Assembly: GCF_002355375.1 (NCBI RefSeq)
Contig: NZ_AP017312.1
Location: forward strand, 67,501-127,500
DNA: 60,000 nt
From: Aneurinibacillus soli
GTDB lineage: Bacteria > Bacillota > Bacilli > Aneurinibacillales > Aneurinibacillaceae
Direction of reading: 5' to 3'
Of the stretch, positions 52,219 through 60,000 are shown piece by piece (within the stretch, counting starts at the first letter, position 1; every line of letters begins with the position of its first letter). The translations under genes were made by a program, and so were the position numbers. Under the pieces are notes generated by a model. That model saw only the letters and a program-made list of their open reading frames with translations. It searched no databases and was not told the DNA's origin.

Positions 52219-52344
52219 AATTCGTATATTCCCCTCTCACTTGTACAAAGAAGACATCGGCTGCTTCCATCAGAAACAAGACAGAGCAAAACCCCGCCTC
52301 TCATCGTCCCGTATTCAACTATCGTATAGACTGTACCCACTTAT

Positions 52345-52525
52345 CGGTTTTGGCACCGAAATGGGTCGACCATACTGTCCGTTTGTCCGTTCAGTCTCCT
52401 GAGCGTTTTGTCAGACAGCCCTGCGGCGTCGGTCGTTCACCGGGAGGCATCCGCCGAATCATTCGATAAACCTCCACCTCGTCAACCGCTTCTCTTTTCC
52501 CCGTCCGTGAAGCGGTCCTGGCGCT
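52345..52525 (-). ncRNA. glmS ribozyme riboswitch
   Basis: Reverse-strand elements match the ribozyme core in order: AAAGCGCCAGGACCG at the cleavage site (cut expected between A52525 and G52524), GACGAGGTGGAGGTTTATCG, ATTCGGCGGATGCCTCCCGG and CCGCAGGGC. The 3' limit is approximate. It explains the 465-nt gap between glmM and glmS. Confidence 0.97.
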
Positions 52526-52683
52526 TTCTTATTCATTATCATATGCAACTAAGCTTGCTTATGGTTTCCTTCTCCTTCCACCCCCTTCTTCAATATTGAT
52601 ACCATACCATAAACGTTCTAAGTCAACAATAGAAAAAATAAGGATGCGCAAGAAGTCCCTGCACACCCTGATTTCATCTATAT

Positions 52684-54033
52684 TTATGCAAGTTCTTTTT
52701 CTACTACACTCACGATATGATCGACGTACTGTTTAAGCTCCTCTTCATCAGGACCTTCCGCCATCACGCGAACAATCGGTTCGGTTCCAGACGGACGAAC
52801 GAGCACACGTCCATTTGTTCCGAGCTTCTCTTCAATCGCTTGCACAGCCGTTTGAATCTCGATATTGCCTGTGAGTTTGGATTTATCGGCTACCCGCACA
52901 TTGATGAGAATCTGTGGGAACTGGCGCATCGTTTCTGCCGCAATTTCAGACAGCGGCTTCTTCAATTCTGCCACAACATCAAGCAGTTGCAGCCCACTCA
53001 GCAGACCGTCGCCTGTCGTGTTGTAATCAAGGAAAATAATATGACCGGACTGCTCTCCACCAAGGTTGTAGCCGCCACGACGCATCTCTTCCATCACATA
53101 ACGGTCACCAACAGCAGTCTGGCGCGTTTCGACGCCTGCCGCTTCGAGCGCTTTGTAGAATCCGATATTGCTCATCACAGTTGAAACAACTGTATCGTTT
53201 TTCAGTTTGCCACGGCGCTTCCATGACATCCCACAGATCGCCATAATGAAGTCACCGTCTACGAGCTGGCCTTTCTCATCTACGGCAATCAGACGATCCG
53301 CATCACCGTCAAACGCCAGGCCAAGAATGGCTCCCTGTTCCACGACTGTTTTTTGCAGGATTTCCGGGTGAGTCGATCCGCAGCTTTCATTAATGTTCAA
53401 TCCGTCCGGGTTGCAAGCAATCGTTACGACATCCGCTTCCATATCGGCAAACAACTGGGCTGCCAGTGCAGATGCGGCACCGTTCGCACAGTCTACAACG
53501 ATTTTCAGACCGTCAAAACGGTGTGTAACGGTACTTTTGAGGAACTGCAAGTATTTCTGTGCTCCCTCTTTATAACTGAGGACCGTGCCAATGTCGCCGC
53601 CAATTGGGCGCGGCAGTTCATCTGTCTCGGCATCAAGCAGGCGCTCGATCTCCGCTTCTTTCTCGTCAAGCAACTTGAACCCATCGCCACCGAAAAATTT
53701 AATGCCGTTATCCTGCACTGGATTGTGCGATGCAGAAATCATAATTCCTGCATCAGCTTCCAGCGTGCGCGTTAAATAGGCTACGCCTGGTGTAGAAATA
53801 ACGCCTAAGCGCATAACCTCTGCGCCGATCGATTGAAGGCCTGCGATCAGTGCGCGCTCCAGCATCGGGCCCGAGATACGTGTATCTCGCCCTACAACTA
53901 CTTTTGGACGCTCGTTCTTGCTATTCTGCGTTACAACGTATCCGCCCAAACGACCTAATTTAAATGCGAGTTCCGGTGTTAATTGTGTATTGGCAACCCC
54001 GCGTATACCATCTGTTCCGAAATACTTACCCAT
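52684..54033 (-). CDS. glmM: Phosphoglucosamine mutase
   Basis: A 449-residue enzyme converting glucosamine-6-phosphate to glucosamine-1-phosphate. The phosphoserine loop is [15 protein letters not shown] (about residue 101), the Mg2+ site DGDADR (about 241), the sugar loop GGEQSGH and the phosphate site RPSGTEP near the C-terminus. The ATG at 54033 ([12 protein letters not shown]) is preferred, because GGAGAGGG precedes it and the family starts there. It lies 17 nt behind cdaR. In related bacteria GlmM binds and restrains the c-di-AMP cyclase CdaA. Confidence 0.97.
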   Translation of the reverse strand: MGKYFGTDGIRGVANTQLTPELAFKLGRLGGYVVTQNSKNERPKVVVGRDTRISGPMLERALIAGLQSIGAEVMRLGVISTPGVAYLTRTLEADAGIMISASHNPVQDNGIKFFGGDGFKLLDEKEAEIERLLDAETDELPRPIGGDIGTVLSYKEGAQKYLQFLKSTVTHRFDGLKIVVDCANGAASALAAQLFADMEADVVTIACNPDGLNINESCGSTHPEILQKTVVEQGAILGLAFDGDADRLIAVDEKGQLVDGDFIMAICGMSWKRRGKLKNDTVVSTVMSNIGFYKALEAAGVETRQTAVGDRYVMEEMRRGGYNLGGEQSGHIIFLDYNTTGDGLLSGLQLLDVVAELKKPLSEIAAETMRQFPQILINVRVADKSKLTGNIEIQTAVQAIEEKLGTNGRVLVRPSGTEPIVRVMAEGPDEEELKQYVDHIVSVVEKELA

Positions 54034-54050
54034 ACCTTTACCCTCTCCTC

Positions 54051-55355
54051 TCACGACTTCGAAGCCCGGTCACGAATGATGACCGTCGCCTGTAGATTGG
54101 CCGTGTCACTCGCGAGTGACACGCCAGACGGAAGATTAACCTGCACCGAAGCGGTATATTGGCCCGGTGGTTTATTACTCATATCGACAGAAGCAGACAA
54201 TTGAGACTGCTCCACTTGATCGATGGCTTCTTTTGTTCCGATAACGTTAAAGTGGACGCGGCCTGATTCTGGCTTTACGATCTCAGATGTCTGGCTGTCC
54301 GTCACACCGTTTACATACACTGGAATTTCTAGTGACTTACTTACTTGTTGTTCGGAAGCCGTCGGTGTTGTTGCTGGTGGCTTCTCTTGCTTGATACTTT
54401 CTTTTCCTGCTTTAACCGTCACAACTACGGTCACACTCGGGCTGTCAACACGCGTGACGCCTTTTGGAAGGGGAAGCGGTACCTGAACCGTTTTGGATTC
54501 CGTTATTCCATCCACATTCACAGCCGGAACCGGATAGGAAGACAGATGATCCAGCACTTCTTGCGTACCATAGACAGTCACTTCTTTTGGACGCACGTCA
54601 AGACCCGTTACCCCATAACCATCTGCAGGTTTTCCTGTAAAACTCACCTGAAGTGGTACTTGCTTGGATGGTTGTATCGTAAGCGGAACTTGCACATCTA
54701 CAGACGATGGTGAAGTTCTCGCTGACTCGATTGGCTGTCCCCGGCGATCAAGAACACGGATCGGTACAGAAGAGTTCACGGTTTCCGTTGCATCTTCTAT
54801 ATTGACTACAGCTTGTACGAGTCCAATGTTTTTCACTTGGCTTTCCGGCACAGTTACCGTTACGGTACGTGGATTCACGACTACGTTTCCTACTTTAACC
54901 ACGTCGGATGACTGTCCAACAACCGCTACACGTACATCTTTTTGAACCTTTTTGATTCGCTCAATTGTAACGGTGACGACGCTTGGCGTTACCACGACGT
55001 CAAGGCCAGGCGGAAGCCCTTCATACTGAACCGGAACTTCGTAGCGGCCACTCTCATACTTACTCAGATCCACATAGAAGTCAAATTTCTCCCTAGAAAG
55101 CAAGGAAGATAAAGCTAGAATATCACGATTCCCTTTTAGCTCTACCTGGACCGTATCAGGAATATGGACAATGAATTTGCGATCATCGTAACGCGCCTCA
55201 AGCTTGACGGGTGTTACTTGCGAGGTCACCTGAGGCTGTCCCACTACGGCTCCATTCGATGATGTGGAACTGTTTGTCACAATCATCCAGAGCAGAATGG
55301 CCATCACAAGCGACATAACTTTGACAAATGAGTTGTTACTCAACCATCTATCCAT
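54051..55355 (-). CDS. cdaR: CdaA regulatory protein, YbbR-domain
   Basis: A 434-residue extracytoplasmic protein with one N-terminal membrane helix (about 10-27) followed by four YbbR-type repeats of about 80 residues. CdaR modulates the membrane cyclase CdaA from the outside. The gene overlaps cdaA by 8 nt and is followed closely by glmM, the standard order of the cluster. A proline-threonine-rich linker sits between the third and fourth repeats (about residue 318). Confidence 0.95.
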   Translation of the reverse strand: MDRWLSNNSFVKVMSLVMAILLWMIVTNSSTSSNGAVVGQPQVTSQVTPVKLEARYDDRKFIVHIPDTVQVELKGNRDILALSSLLSREKFDFYVDLSKYESGRYEVPVQYEGLPPGLDVVVTPSVVTVTIERIKKVQKDVRVAVVGQSSDVVKVGNVVVNPRTVTVTVPESQVKNIGLVQAVVNIEDATETVNSSVPIRVLDRRGQPIESARTSPSSVDVQVPLTIQPSKQVPLQVSFTGKPADGYGVTGLDVRPKEVTVYGTQEVLDHLSSYPVPAVNVDGITESKTVQVPLPLPKGVTRVDSPSVTVVVTVKAGKESIKQEKPPATTPTASEQQVSKSLEIPVYVNGVTDSQTSEIVKPESGRVHFNVIGTKEAIDQVEQSQLSASVDMSNKPPGQYTASVQVNLPSGVSLASDTANLQATVIIRDRASKS

Positions 55356-56166
55356 TGCTTTTCACCTTCCGCTGCCAGAGGGATGATGATGGCTTCGTCG
55401 GTTTGACCAAGCGCTCAACAAGGAATTCTGTCAGTGTCTCTGGCGTATAATCCCGTGTCAATTCCCCATTGCAGGCAATCGACACCTGTCCAGTCTCTTC
55501 TGATACGACCAGCGCCATTCCATCTGAGACTTCACTAAGTCCAATCGCGGCACGATGTCTTGTTCCAAGCTCCTTGGAGATGGTCGGATTCTCCGACAGA
55601 GGCAAATAACAGCCAGCCGCCATAACCATGTCCTTACGCATGATCACTGCTCCATCATGAAGCGGTGTGTTTGGAATAAAAATGTTGATGAGAAGCTCAG
55701 AGCTGCTCTGTGCGGTGAGACTAATGCCCGTTTCGATATAATCCGACAATCCCGTCTCACGTTCAATAACAATAAGCGCTCCAATCCGGCGTTTTGCCAT
55801 ATAAAACATCGATTTAACGATTCCTTCAATCGTATCAATCGCTGCCTTATCCTCAGGATTAGAACTGCGGGTAAAGATTGACCCACGTCCAATCTGTTCA
55901 AGCGCCCGACGCAACTCCGGCTGAAAGATGACCAGGATGGAAAACATTCCATATGTAAGGGCCTGATTCATCAGCCAGTTCAGCGTTCGCAGGTGTAAAT
56001 ATGAACTAGCCAGCAAGAGAATAATGACCACCAGAATTCCCTTGAACAATTGCAGAGCACGTGTGCCCCGAAGGAGCAGAACAAGCTTGTAAATAATGTA
56101 AGAAACAATCAGAATATCAATCGCATTCGTGATGTAGCTAAGAATATTCCCGGTAAACCCTTCCAC
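55348..56166 (-). CDS. cdaA: Membrane diadenylate cyclase
   Basis: A 272-residue enzyme making c-di-AMP from two ATP. Three N-terminal helices (about 10-80) precede a coiled segment and the DAC domain, with the catalytic DGA (LHDGAVIM, about residue 170) and RHR (LGTRHRAAIGLSE). The start is GTG with GGAGGAG at 7 nt. c-di-AMP controls potassium and osmotic balance and cell-wall integrity. Gene order cdaA-cdaR-glmM is conserved across Bacillales. Confidence 0.97.
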   Translation of the reverse strand: MEGFTGNILSYITNAIDILIVSYIIYKLVLLLRGTRALQLFKGILVVIILLLASSYLHLRTLNWLMNQALTYGMFSILVIFQPELRRALEQIGRGSIFTRSSNPEDKAAIDTIEGIVKSMFYMAKRRIGALIVIERETGLSDYIETGISLTAQSSSELLINIFIPNTPLHDGAVIMRKDMVMAAGCYLPLSENPTISKELGTRHRAAIGLSEVSDGMALVVSEETGQVSIACNGELTRDYTPETLTEFLVERLVKPTKPSSSLWQRKVKSNG

Positions 56167-56297
56167 TCGTACACTCCTCCTTTAGTAGGATGGGAGGTTG
56201 AATGCCTTTCTGGCACTCTTCATTACCCAGTATAGCTGTTTTTGTATATACACGCAAAAAAGACACGACATCGCCGCGCCTTCTTCCTCTTTATATT

Positions 56298-56915
56298 TTA
56301 ACGGTTTACCAGAGAATTGAAAACCTTTTTTACACTGTACCAGACCCATTCCAGTACCTCATGAATCTCTTCTACCTCACCTGAGATATGAGAGGTGGAA
56401 GCCATATATACTTGCCCATCAATCGCGACTACATTGCCCTTTACTTCCCCATCTACACGAATGTTTCCATTCCGGACAACAATATCTCCTTCTACTGTCT
56501 TGCCTGCTGGTACAATGACCGTATGCTTGGATTCATCCACCTGAAGATTCTGAGCCTGTGCCGCCGACATCTCAAAGCGGCCCGCTCCCTGTGTCCATGC
56601 CGACATCGTGCTGCCAGCCATCAAAACGATGAAAAGGGAAGCAGCGACCAGGAGAGGATGGCGCTTAAACTGCTGAGTCCAACGGGTTCTGCGACGCTCT
56701 TGCGGGAGGGCCGACATGACTCGTTCTGTAAATCCCTCCGGTGCTCTTGTGTGAGACAGGCTCTGGACGAATACAAGCGTCCGTTTCAATTCTTGAAAAT
56801 GCTGCTTGCACGCCTGGCAGGAAGCAAGGTGGACACGTAGCTGCATCTCTTCTTCTTTAGTTGCATCGCAGTCGAGATACTGATGCATAAGGCGCACAAA
56901 ATAACGGCAGTCCAT
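56298..56915 (-). CDS. rsiW: Anti-sigma factor RsiW-like
   Basis: A 205-residue membrane anti-sigma factor. The N-terminal zinc-binding anti-sigma domain holds HLASCQACKQH (HxxxCxxC; about residue 30 onward), one membrane helix spans about residues 93-110, and the exterior C-terminus is beta-rich (TVEGDIVVRNGNIRVDGEVK), resembling a bactofilin/polymer-forming repeat. The ATG at 56915 has AAAGGAGA upstream. In Bacillus, envelope stress triggers stepwise proteolysis that frees SigW. The start is 23 nt behind sigW. Confidence 0.92.
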   Translation of the reverse strand: MDCRYFVRLMHQYLDCDATKEEEMQLRVHLASCQACKQHFQELKRTLVFVQSLSHTRAPEGFTERVMSALPQERRRTRWTQQFKRHPLLVAASLFIVLMAGSTMSAWTQGAGRFEMSAAQAQNLQVDESKHTVIVPAGKTVEGDIVVRNGNIRVDGEVKGNVVAIDGQVYMASTSHISGEVEEIHEVLEWVWYSVKKVFNSLVNR

Positions 56916-56938
56916 ACGTATTTCTCCTTTCATTCGCG

Positions 56939-57511
56939 CTACATGAACCGAAGCTTTTTGCGCAAGGCTTCCCTACCGCGATGAATTCTTGTTTTAATCG
57001 TCGAGATTGGCAGCTGTACCACATTGCTAATCTCCTGCAAACTCAAATCTTCAATGTATCGCAACAGCATAACAGCTCGGTATTTCGGATTTAGGCCCAT
57101 AATGGCACCCTGTACCTCGTCCTGCAATTCGTCGGTAAGCACTTCTTCCTCCGGGCTCTTGCCCGGGTCGGCCAGCCGTTCATGCCATTCCATGCCTTCT
57201 GAACCGGTAATTTCCGCATCGAGCGACAGATTAGGCTTCCGCTTACGAATTGCATCAATACTTAAGTTAGAAGCAATCCGGTAAATCCAGGTCGAGAATT
57301 TATACTGTGGGTCATAACTTTCGAGGTTAGAATACACACGCAAAAACGTCTCCTGGGCGACATCTTCCGCTTCCTGCCGATTGCCAAGCATCCGATACGA
57401 AACATGATATACCCTGTCTTTGTAAAGGTTGACGAGTTCAGCAAATGCCTCCCTGTCTCCCTGCTTTGCGCGCTTGATCATCCCCTGCTCGGTGCTGTCC
57501 AATTGGTCCAC
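56939..57511 (-). CDS. sigW: ECF sigma factor SigW
   Basis: A 190-residue group IV sigma factor directing envelope-stress and antimicrobial-defence genes. Region 2 contains LYKDRVYHVSYRMLGNRQEAEDV and FSTWIYRIASNLSIDAIRKR (locations about 30 and 72), and region 4 PKYRAVMLLRYIEDLSLQEI and ISTIKTRIHRGREAL. The start is called at GTG 57511; the ribosome binding site (TAGGAT) is close to it, so a start a few codons later is possible. Its own promoter matches the SigW consensus, indicating autoregulation. Confidence 0.95.
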   Translation of the reverse strand: MDQLDSTEQGMIKRAKQGDREAFAELVNLYKDRVYHVSYRMLGNRQEAEDVAQETFLRVYSNLESYDPQYKFSTWIYRIASNLSIDAIRKRKPNLSLDAEITGSEGMEWHERLADPGKSPEEEVLTDELQDEVQGAIMGLNPKYRAVMLLRYIEDLSLQEISNVVQLPISTIKTRIHRGREALRKKLRFM

Positions 57512-57536
57512 ATCCTAATCTATTCCTATCTAAATT

Positions 57537-57562
57537 TACGTGTGAATTGACGTTTGGTTTCA
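57537..57562 (-). promoter_or_regulatory. SigW-dependent autoregulatory promoter
   Basis: TGAAAC (57557-57562), 16-nt spacer, CGTA (57537-57540) on the reverse strand, the established SigW consensus. Confidence 0.92.
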
Positions 57563-57597
57563 AAAAAATGAACGAGAATGCTCCAGGCACCCTCGTC
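57562..57597 (-). terminator. rocF terminator
   Basis: On the reverse strand ACGAG..TGC..GCA..CTCGT followed by TCATTTTTTT. The U-tract runs directly into the SigW -35 element. Confidence 0.75.
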
Positions 57598-57620
57598 TAT
57601 GTTTCATGTTGTTATTCCTA

Positions 57621-58532
57621 TTATAGTAGCTTCTCCCCAAATACGGAACCCATGAGCCCAACTGCCACACGCGCTGTCTGATTCATTCGATCCAAAATCG
57701 GATTCACTTCTACAAATTCGGCACTTGTCAGTACACCTGCTTCCGCCAGTATTTCCATAGCAAGATGACTTTCCCGATAATTAATTCCCCCAATAACAGG
57801 AGTCCCGACACCCGGACAATCATGAGGGTCAAGCCCATCAAGGTCTAGACTAAGATGAACGCCATCGGTTCTGGCCGTTACGATTTGGAGCGCTTCTTCC
57901 ATTACACGTGCCATGCCCAAACGGTCGATCTCATGCATGGTGAATACTTTGATTCCCCGCTCTTGAATGAATCGTTTCTCTCCCGGATCAAGGGCGCGGG
58001 CTCCAATCAGCACAACATTCTCAGGCATAAGTTTCTGATCGATTCCACCGATTTCTGTTAATCGTTCGTGACCGTATCCCAGGCTAACTGCTAACGACAT
58101 ACCGTGAATGTTACCAGATGGTGACGTATCAGCTGTATTCATATCCCCATGTGCGTCGAACCAGATCACACCCGTATTTGGACGATGCTGCAATACGCCT
58201 GCAATTGTTCCAATCGCAATGCTATGATCTCCACCGATAACAAGCGGAAAACGACCCTTTCCCATCTGAAAGGATACAGCTTCGCATAGTTCCTGGTTCA
58301 CACGCGCGATTTCATCTAAATATTTCAAATGTGTTCCGGGTGTAGCCTGCTGCTTTGGCCGCTGCACAATTATATCGCCTTCATCATGAACCACATAGCC
58401 AAGTGCCTCCAGACGGGCCTCGATCCCCGCATACCGGATCGCACTCGGCCCCATATCGACTCCCCTGCGATCTGCACCCAGATCCATCGGAACTCCAATC
58501 AATGAAACGTTTGGATTAAGTGTCGGATTCAT
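57621..58532 (-). CDS. rocF: Arginase
   Basis: A 303-residue manganese enzyme hydrolysing arginine to ornithine and urea. All ureohydrolase signatures are present: GGDHSIAIGT (about residue 98), WFDAHGDMNT (about 124), LDLDGLDPHDCPGVGTPV (about 228), and the arginase-type substrate loop SGNIHGMSLA. Length matches Bacillus RocF. It is a single gene with a terminator behind it and a cre-like site before it. Together with hutG it makes the window's second ureohydrolase. Confidence 0.95.
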   Translation of the reverse strand: MNPTLNPNVSLIGVPMDLGADRRGVDMGPSAIRYAGIEARLEALGYVVHDEGDIIVQRPKQQATPGTHLKYLDEIARVNQELCEAVSFQMGKGRFPLVIGGDHSIAIGTIAGVLQHRPNTGVIWFDAHGDMNTADTSPSGNIHGMSLAVSLGYGHERLTEIGGIDQKLMPENVVLIGARALDPGEKRFIQERGIKVFTMHEIDRLGMARVMEEALQIVTARTDGVHLSLDLDGLDPHDCPGVGTPVIGGINYRESHLAMEILAEAGVLTSAEFVEVNPILDRMNQTARVAVGLMGSVFGEKLL

Positions 58533-58577
58533 CGCTGTACACCACCCTTTTCGTCGGCTATCTTATTGTAATGCGTA

Positions 58578-58591
58578 TGTAAGCGCTAATG
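58578..58591. promoter_or_regulatory. cre-like (CcpA) site upstream of rocF
   Basis: TGTAAGCGCTAATG matches 12 of 14 positions of TGWAANCGNTNWCA, 46 nt before the rocF start. Confidence 0.5.
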
Positions 58592-58678
58592 AAACTTGAC
58601 AGATTAATGAATGGTTATGCGTAATTTCAGCAAGCCTGTACAGATGATATGAGCACCATTCATTTTATTGAAAATTTT

Positions 58679-58703
58679 ACAATATATACCTCGTATATAT
58701 TGT
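58679..58703. promoter_or_regulatory. 25-bp palindrome upstream of the YcdB-like gene
   Basis: ACAATATATAC-CTC-GTATATATTGT, perfect 11-bp arms. It lies in the promoter region 28 nt before the ATG; an operator is more likely than a terminator, given A/T content and position. Confidence 0.6.
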
Positions 58704-58730
58704 ATACCAGCACAAAATGGAGGTCTGTTT

Positions 58731-60000
58731 ATGAAATATACAAAGAAAATAGTTACTGCATTACTTGCAGGAAGTTTCCTTTCGACCACCCCTGTTTTTG
58801 CCGCTACGCTTCCAGCAACGTCCGTCACTACATCTCCTTCATCCTCTACATTACAAAAAAACATCCAAGAATCCCTGCAAACATTGTATACACTCGTTCC
58901 TGAGTTACGAGACTTTCAATTGAAAGAAAGCAATACATATCAAAGGAATCAAACTTCATTTCAAGTGTTGAGCTATGCAGGAAAAGCTGAGAAAGCAAAT
59001 GCGACAGTCGTATTTAATCTAGACACTGGAGAACTGTACCGTTTTACGATCACACATCCTGACTGGGCTTCTAAAAACAATCCCTCTATTTCTCTCGTGA
59101 AAGCAACAGCAACTGAATTTCTAAACAAGATGCTAGGTGAAAAAGAAGCCGAACACTATCAATTTGATGACGGCGTTGGTTTTATGAGTTCAGGGGGAAT
59201 GGAAGACGGTAAAGAAGTCGTGTTTACCGAAGCGTTTGCTCAATTTAGTCCACTCATACATGGAATCCCATTGGAGTCAAGCTATGACATTAGGATGAGT
59301 GTGAATGCAGCAGGTCGTGTCACCTCATTCAGTAATGAGAACAAAAAAATAAATACAGACCTGTTCCCAGACCCAAGACAGGCAATCTCGAAAGCACAAG
59401 CAGAGGAATTATTCCTTGCCTCACTGAAGCCGGAGCTTATATACGATGAAAAACAACCGACTGCAATAAAAAATTTGGGGGACAGGGAAGGCGAACATCC
59501 CGTATTAAAATACGTTATGGGAAATCCCTCTACTATCAATGCTATAACAGGCACATCGACAACATCGGATGTCCCTCAGGAGCAATGGAACAGAAAAATG
59601 TATACCGTAATACCAAAAGGTCAGACGTTAACAGTTAGGAATGAACAGGAAGCAGCTCAGATACTGAAAAGCGAACTCGGTATGGATGTGTCCGGGCTTT
59701 CTCTATCCAAGAATAAATATGACAATCCATATAATCAGAGAGCTTTGCAAAGCTACACATGGAGTAAAAAAGATGATCATACCGAAGAATATGTTGTACA
59801 GGTAGATGCTCCCGCCAACCGGGTATTGGCTATGGGTATGCATAGACAAGGGGAAATCGATCAAAGTAAGCCTGTTACAAAAAAAATCACAAAAGAAGAA
59901 GCTGAACAAATCGCAGTCAAAACGCTGGAAAAATATCTCCCTACCTCTGTAAAAGAAGTACAAGTAAGCGAAGTATTTAGTATAGGTGAAGATTATATCC
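58731..60000 (+). CDS. Secreted YcdB/YcdC-like repeat protein, partial
   Basis: Open from the ATG at 58731 (GGAGG upstream) to the right edge, 423 codons visible. A signal peptide covers about residues 1-24 (KKIVTALLAGSFLSTTPVFA). The mature part has repeated units of the YcdB/YcdC type (PepSY-like), each with an xxISKxxAExxA helix: ISKAQAEELFLASL and ITKEEAEQIAVKTL are two examples. Such proteins in Paenibacillaceae and Brevibacillus often end in S-layer homology domains, which would lie beyond the window. Function is unknown; surface attachment or protease inhibition have been suggested for PepSY proteins. Confidence 0.8.
   Translation, partial: MKYTKKIVTALLAGSFLSTTPVFAATLPATSVTTSPSSSTLQKNIQESLQTLYTLVPELRDFQLKESNTYQRNQTSFQVLSYAGKAEKANATVVFNLDTGELYRFTITHPDWASKNNPSISLVKATATEFLNKMLGEKEAEHYQFDDGVGFMSSGGMEDGKEVVFTEAFAQFSPLIHGIPLESSYDIRMSVNAAGRVTSFSNENKKINTDLFPDPRQAISKAQAEELFLASLKPELIYDEKQPTAIKNLGDREGEHPVLKYVMGNPSTINAITGTSTTSDVPQEQWNRKMYTVIPKGQTLTVRNEQEAAQILKSELGMDVSGLSLSKNKYDNPYNQRALQSYTWSKKDDHTEEYVVQVDAPANRVLAMGMHRQGEIDQSKPVTKKITKEEAEQIAVKTLEKYLPTSVKEVQVSEVFSIGEDYI

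Overview
The window looks like chromosome of a spore-forming Gram-positive bacterium of the Bacillales, probably near Aneurinibacillus or Brevibacillus (inferred, not searched). The supporting signs are a cdaA-cdaR-glmM-glmS block behind sigW-rsiW, a glmS ribozyme, T-box and SAM-I leaders, HutP-type hut control, a sporulation-kinase-like sensor, cre-like CcpA sites, GGAGG ribosome binding sites and several TTG/GTG starts. No rRNA, tRNA, CRISPR array or intact insertion sequence was seen.

Layout. 1-5.2 kb: enoyl-CoA hydratase-like gene (cut by the window edge), beta-carbonic anhydrase, a DUF952 protein, a PAS histidine kinase, and a nitroreductase/MarR pair with identical palindromes before each gene. 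5.3-10.6 kb: ilvA behind a T-box leader, modABC with a divergent HTH/periplasmic-binding-like regulator across a 10-bp tandem repeat, and ybaK. 10.8-13.3 kb: metI-metC behind a SAM-I riboswitch. 13.5-17.2 kb: a tiny His-rich secreted protein with an MPKTG motif, a sortase, an amino-acid permease and an HD-GYP protein. 17.3-19.9 kb: LemA/TPM pair and a DMT exporter between two gene relics. 19.9-34.2 kb: amino-acid catabolism, holding an ammonia-lyase homologue that lacks the Ala-Ser-Gly MIO triad, its MFS partner, and the hut genes (hutG, hutI, hutU, an AraC-type receiver protein, hutD, a permease, hutH, hutP), followed by a DinB protein.

34.6-50 kb is accessory. It holds a class II Fic protein, a three-gene MocR/HAD/M24 cassette flanked by imperfect direct repeats, a frameshifted lipoprotein, a lone ctaB, a TetR stump, a chemotaxis receptor, regulators and small oxidoreductase-type genes, a patch of relics of fic, dinB and ctaB, a BstA-like DinB protein and an AIPR-family putative phage-defence nuclease. 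50.4-58.5 kb is the conserved envelope block: glmS with ribozyme, glmM, cdaR, cdaA, rsiW, sigW, then rocF. The window ends in a secreted YcdB/YcdC-like protein.

How the genes work together. HutH, HutU, HutI and HutG form the complete histidine-to-glutamate route, with import by the adjacent permease and several candidate control layers: HutP antitermination, cre sites and an AraC-type regulator whose receiver has Glu where the phosphorylated Asp should be. CdaA/CdaR/GlmM/GlmS couple c-di-AMP to cell-wall sugar supply, next to the SigW envelope-stress system. The most unusual items are the MIO-less lyase with its transporter, the minimal sortase/His-rich substrate pair, the flanked cassette beside fic with an uninterrupted relic 8 kb away, and the AIPR gene among gene debris.
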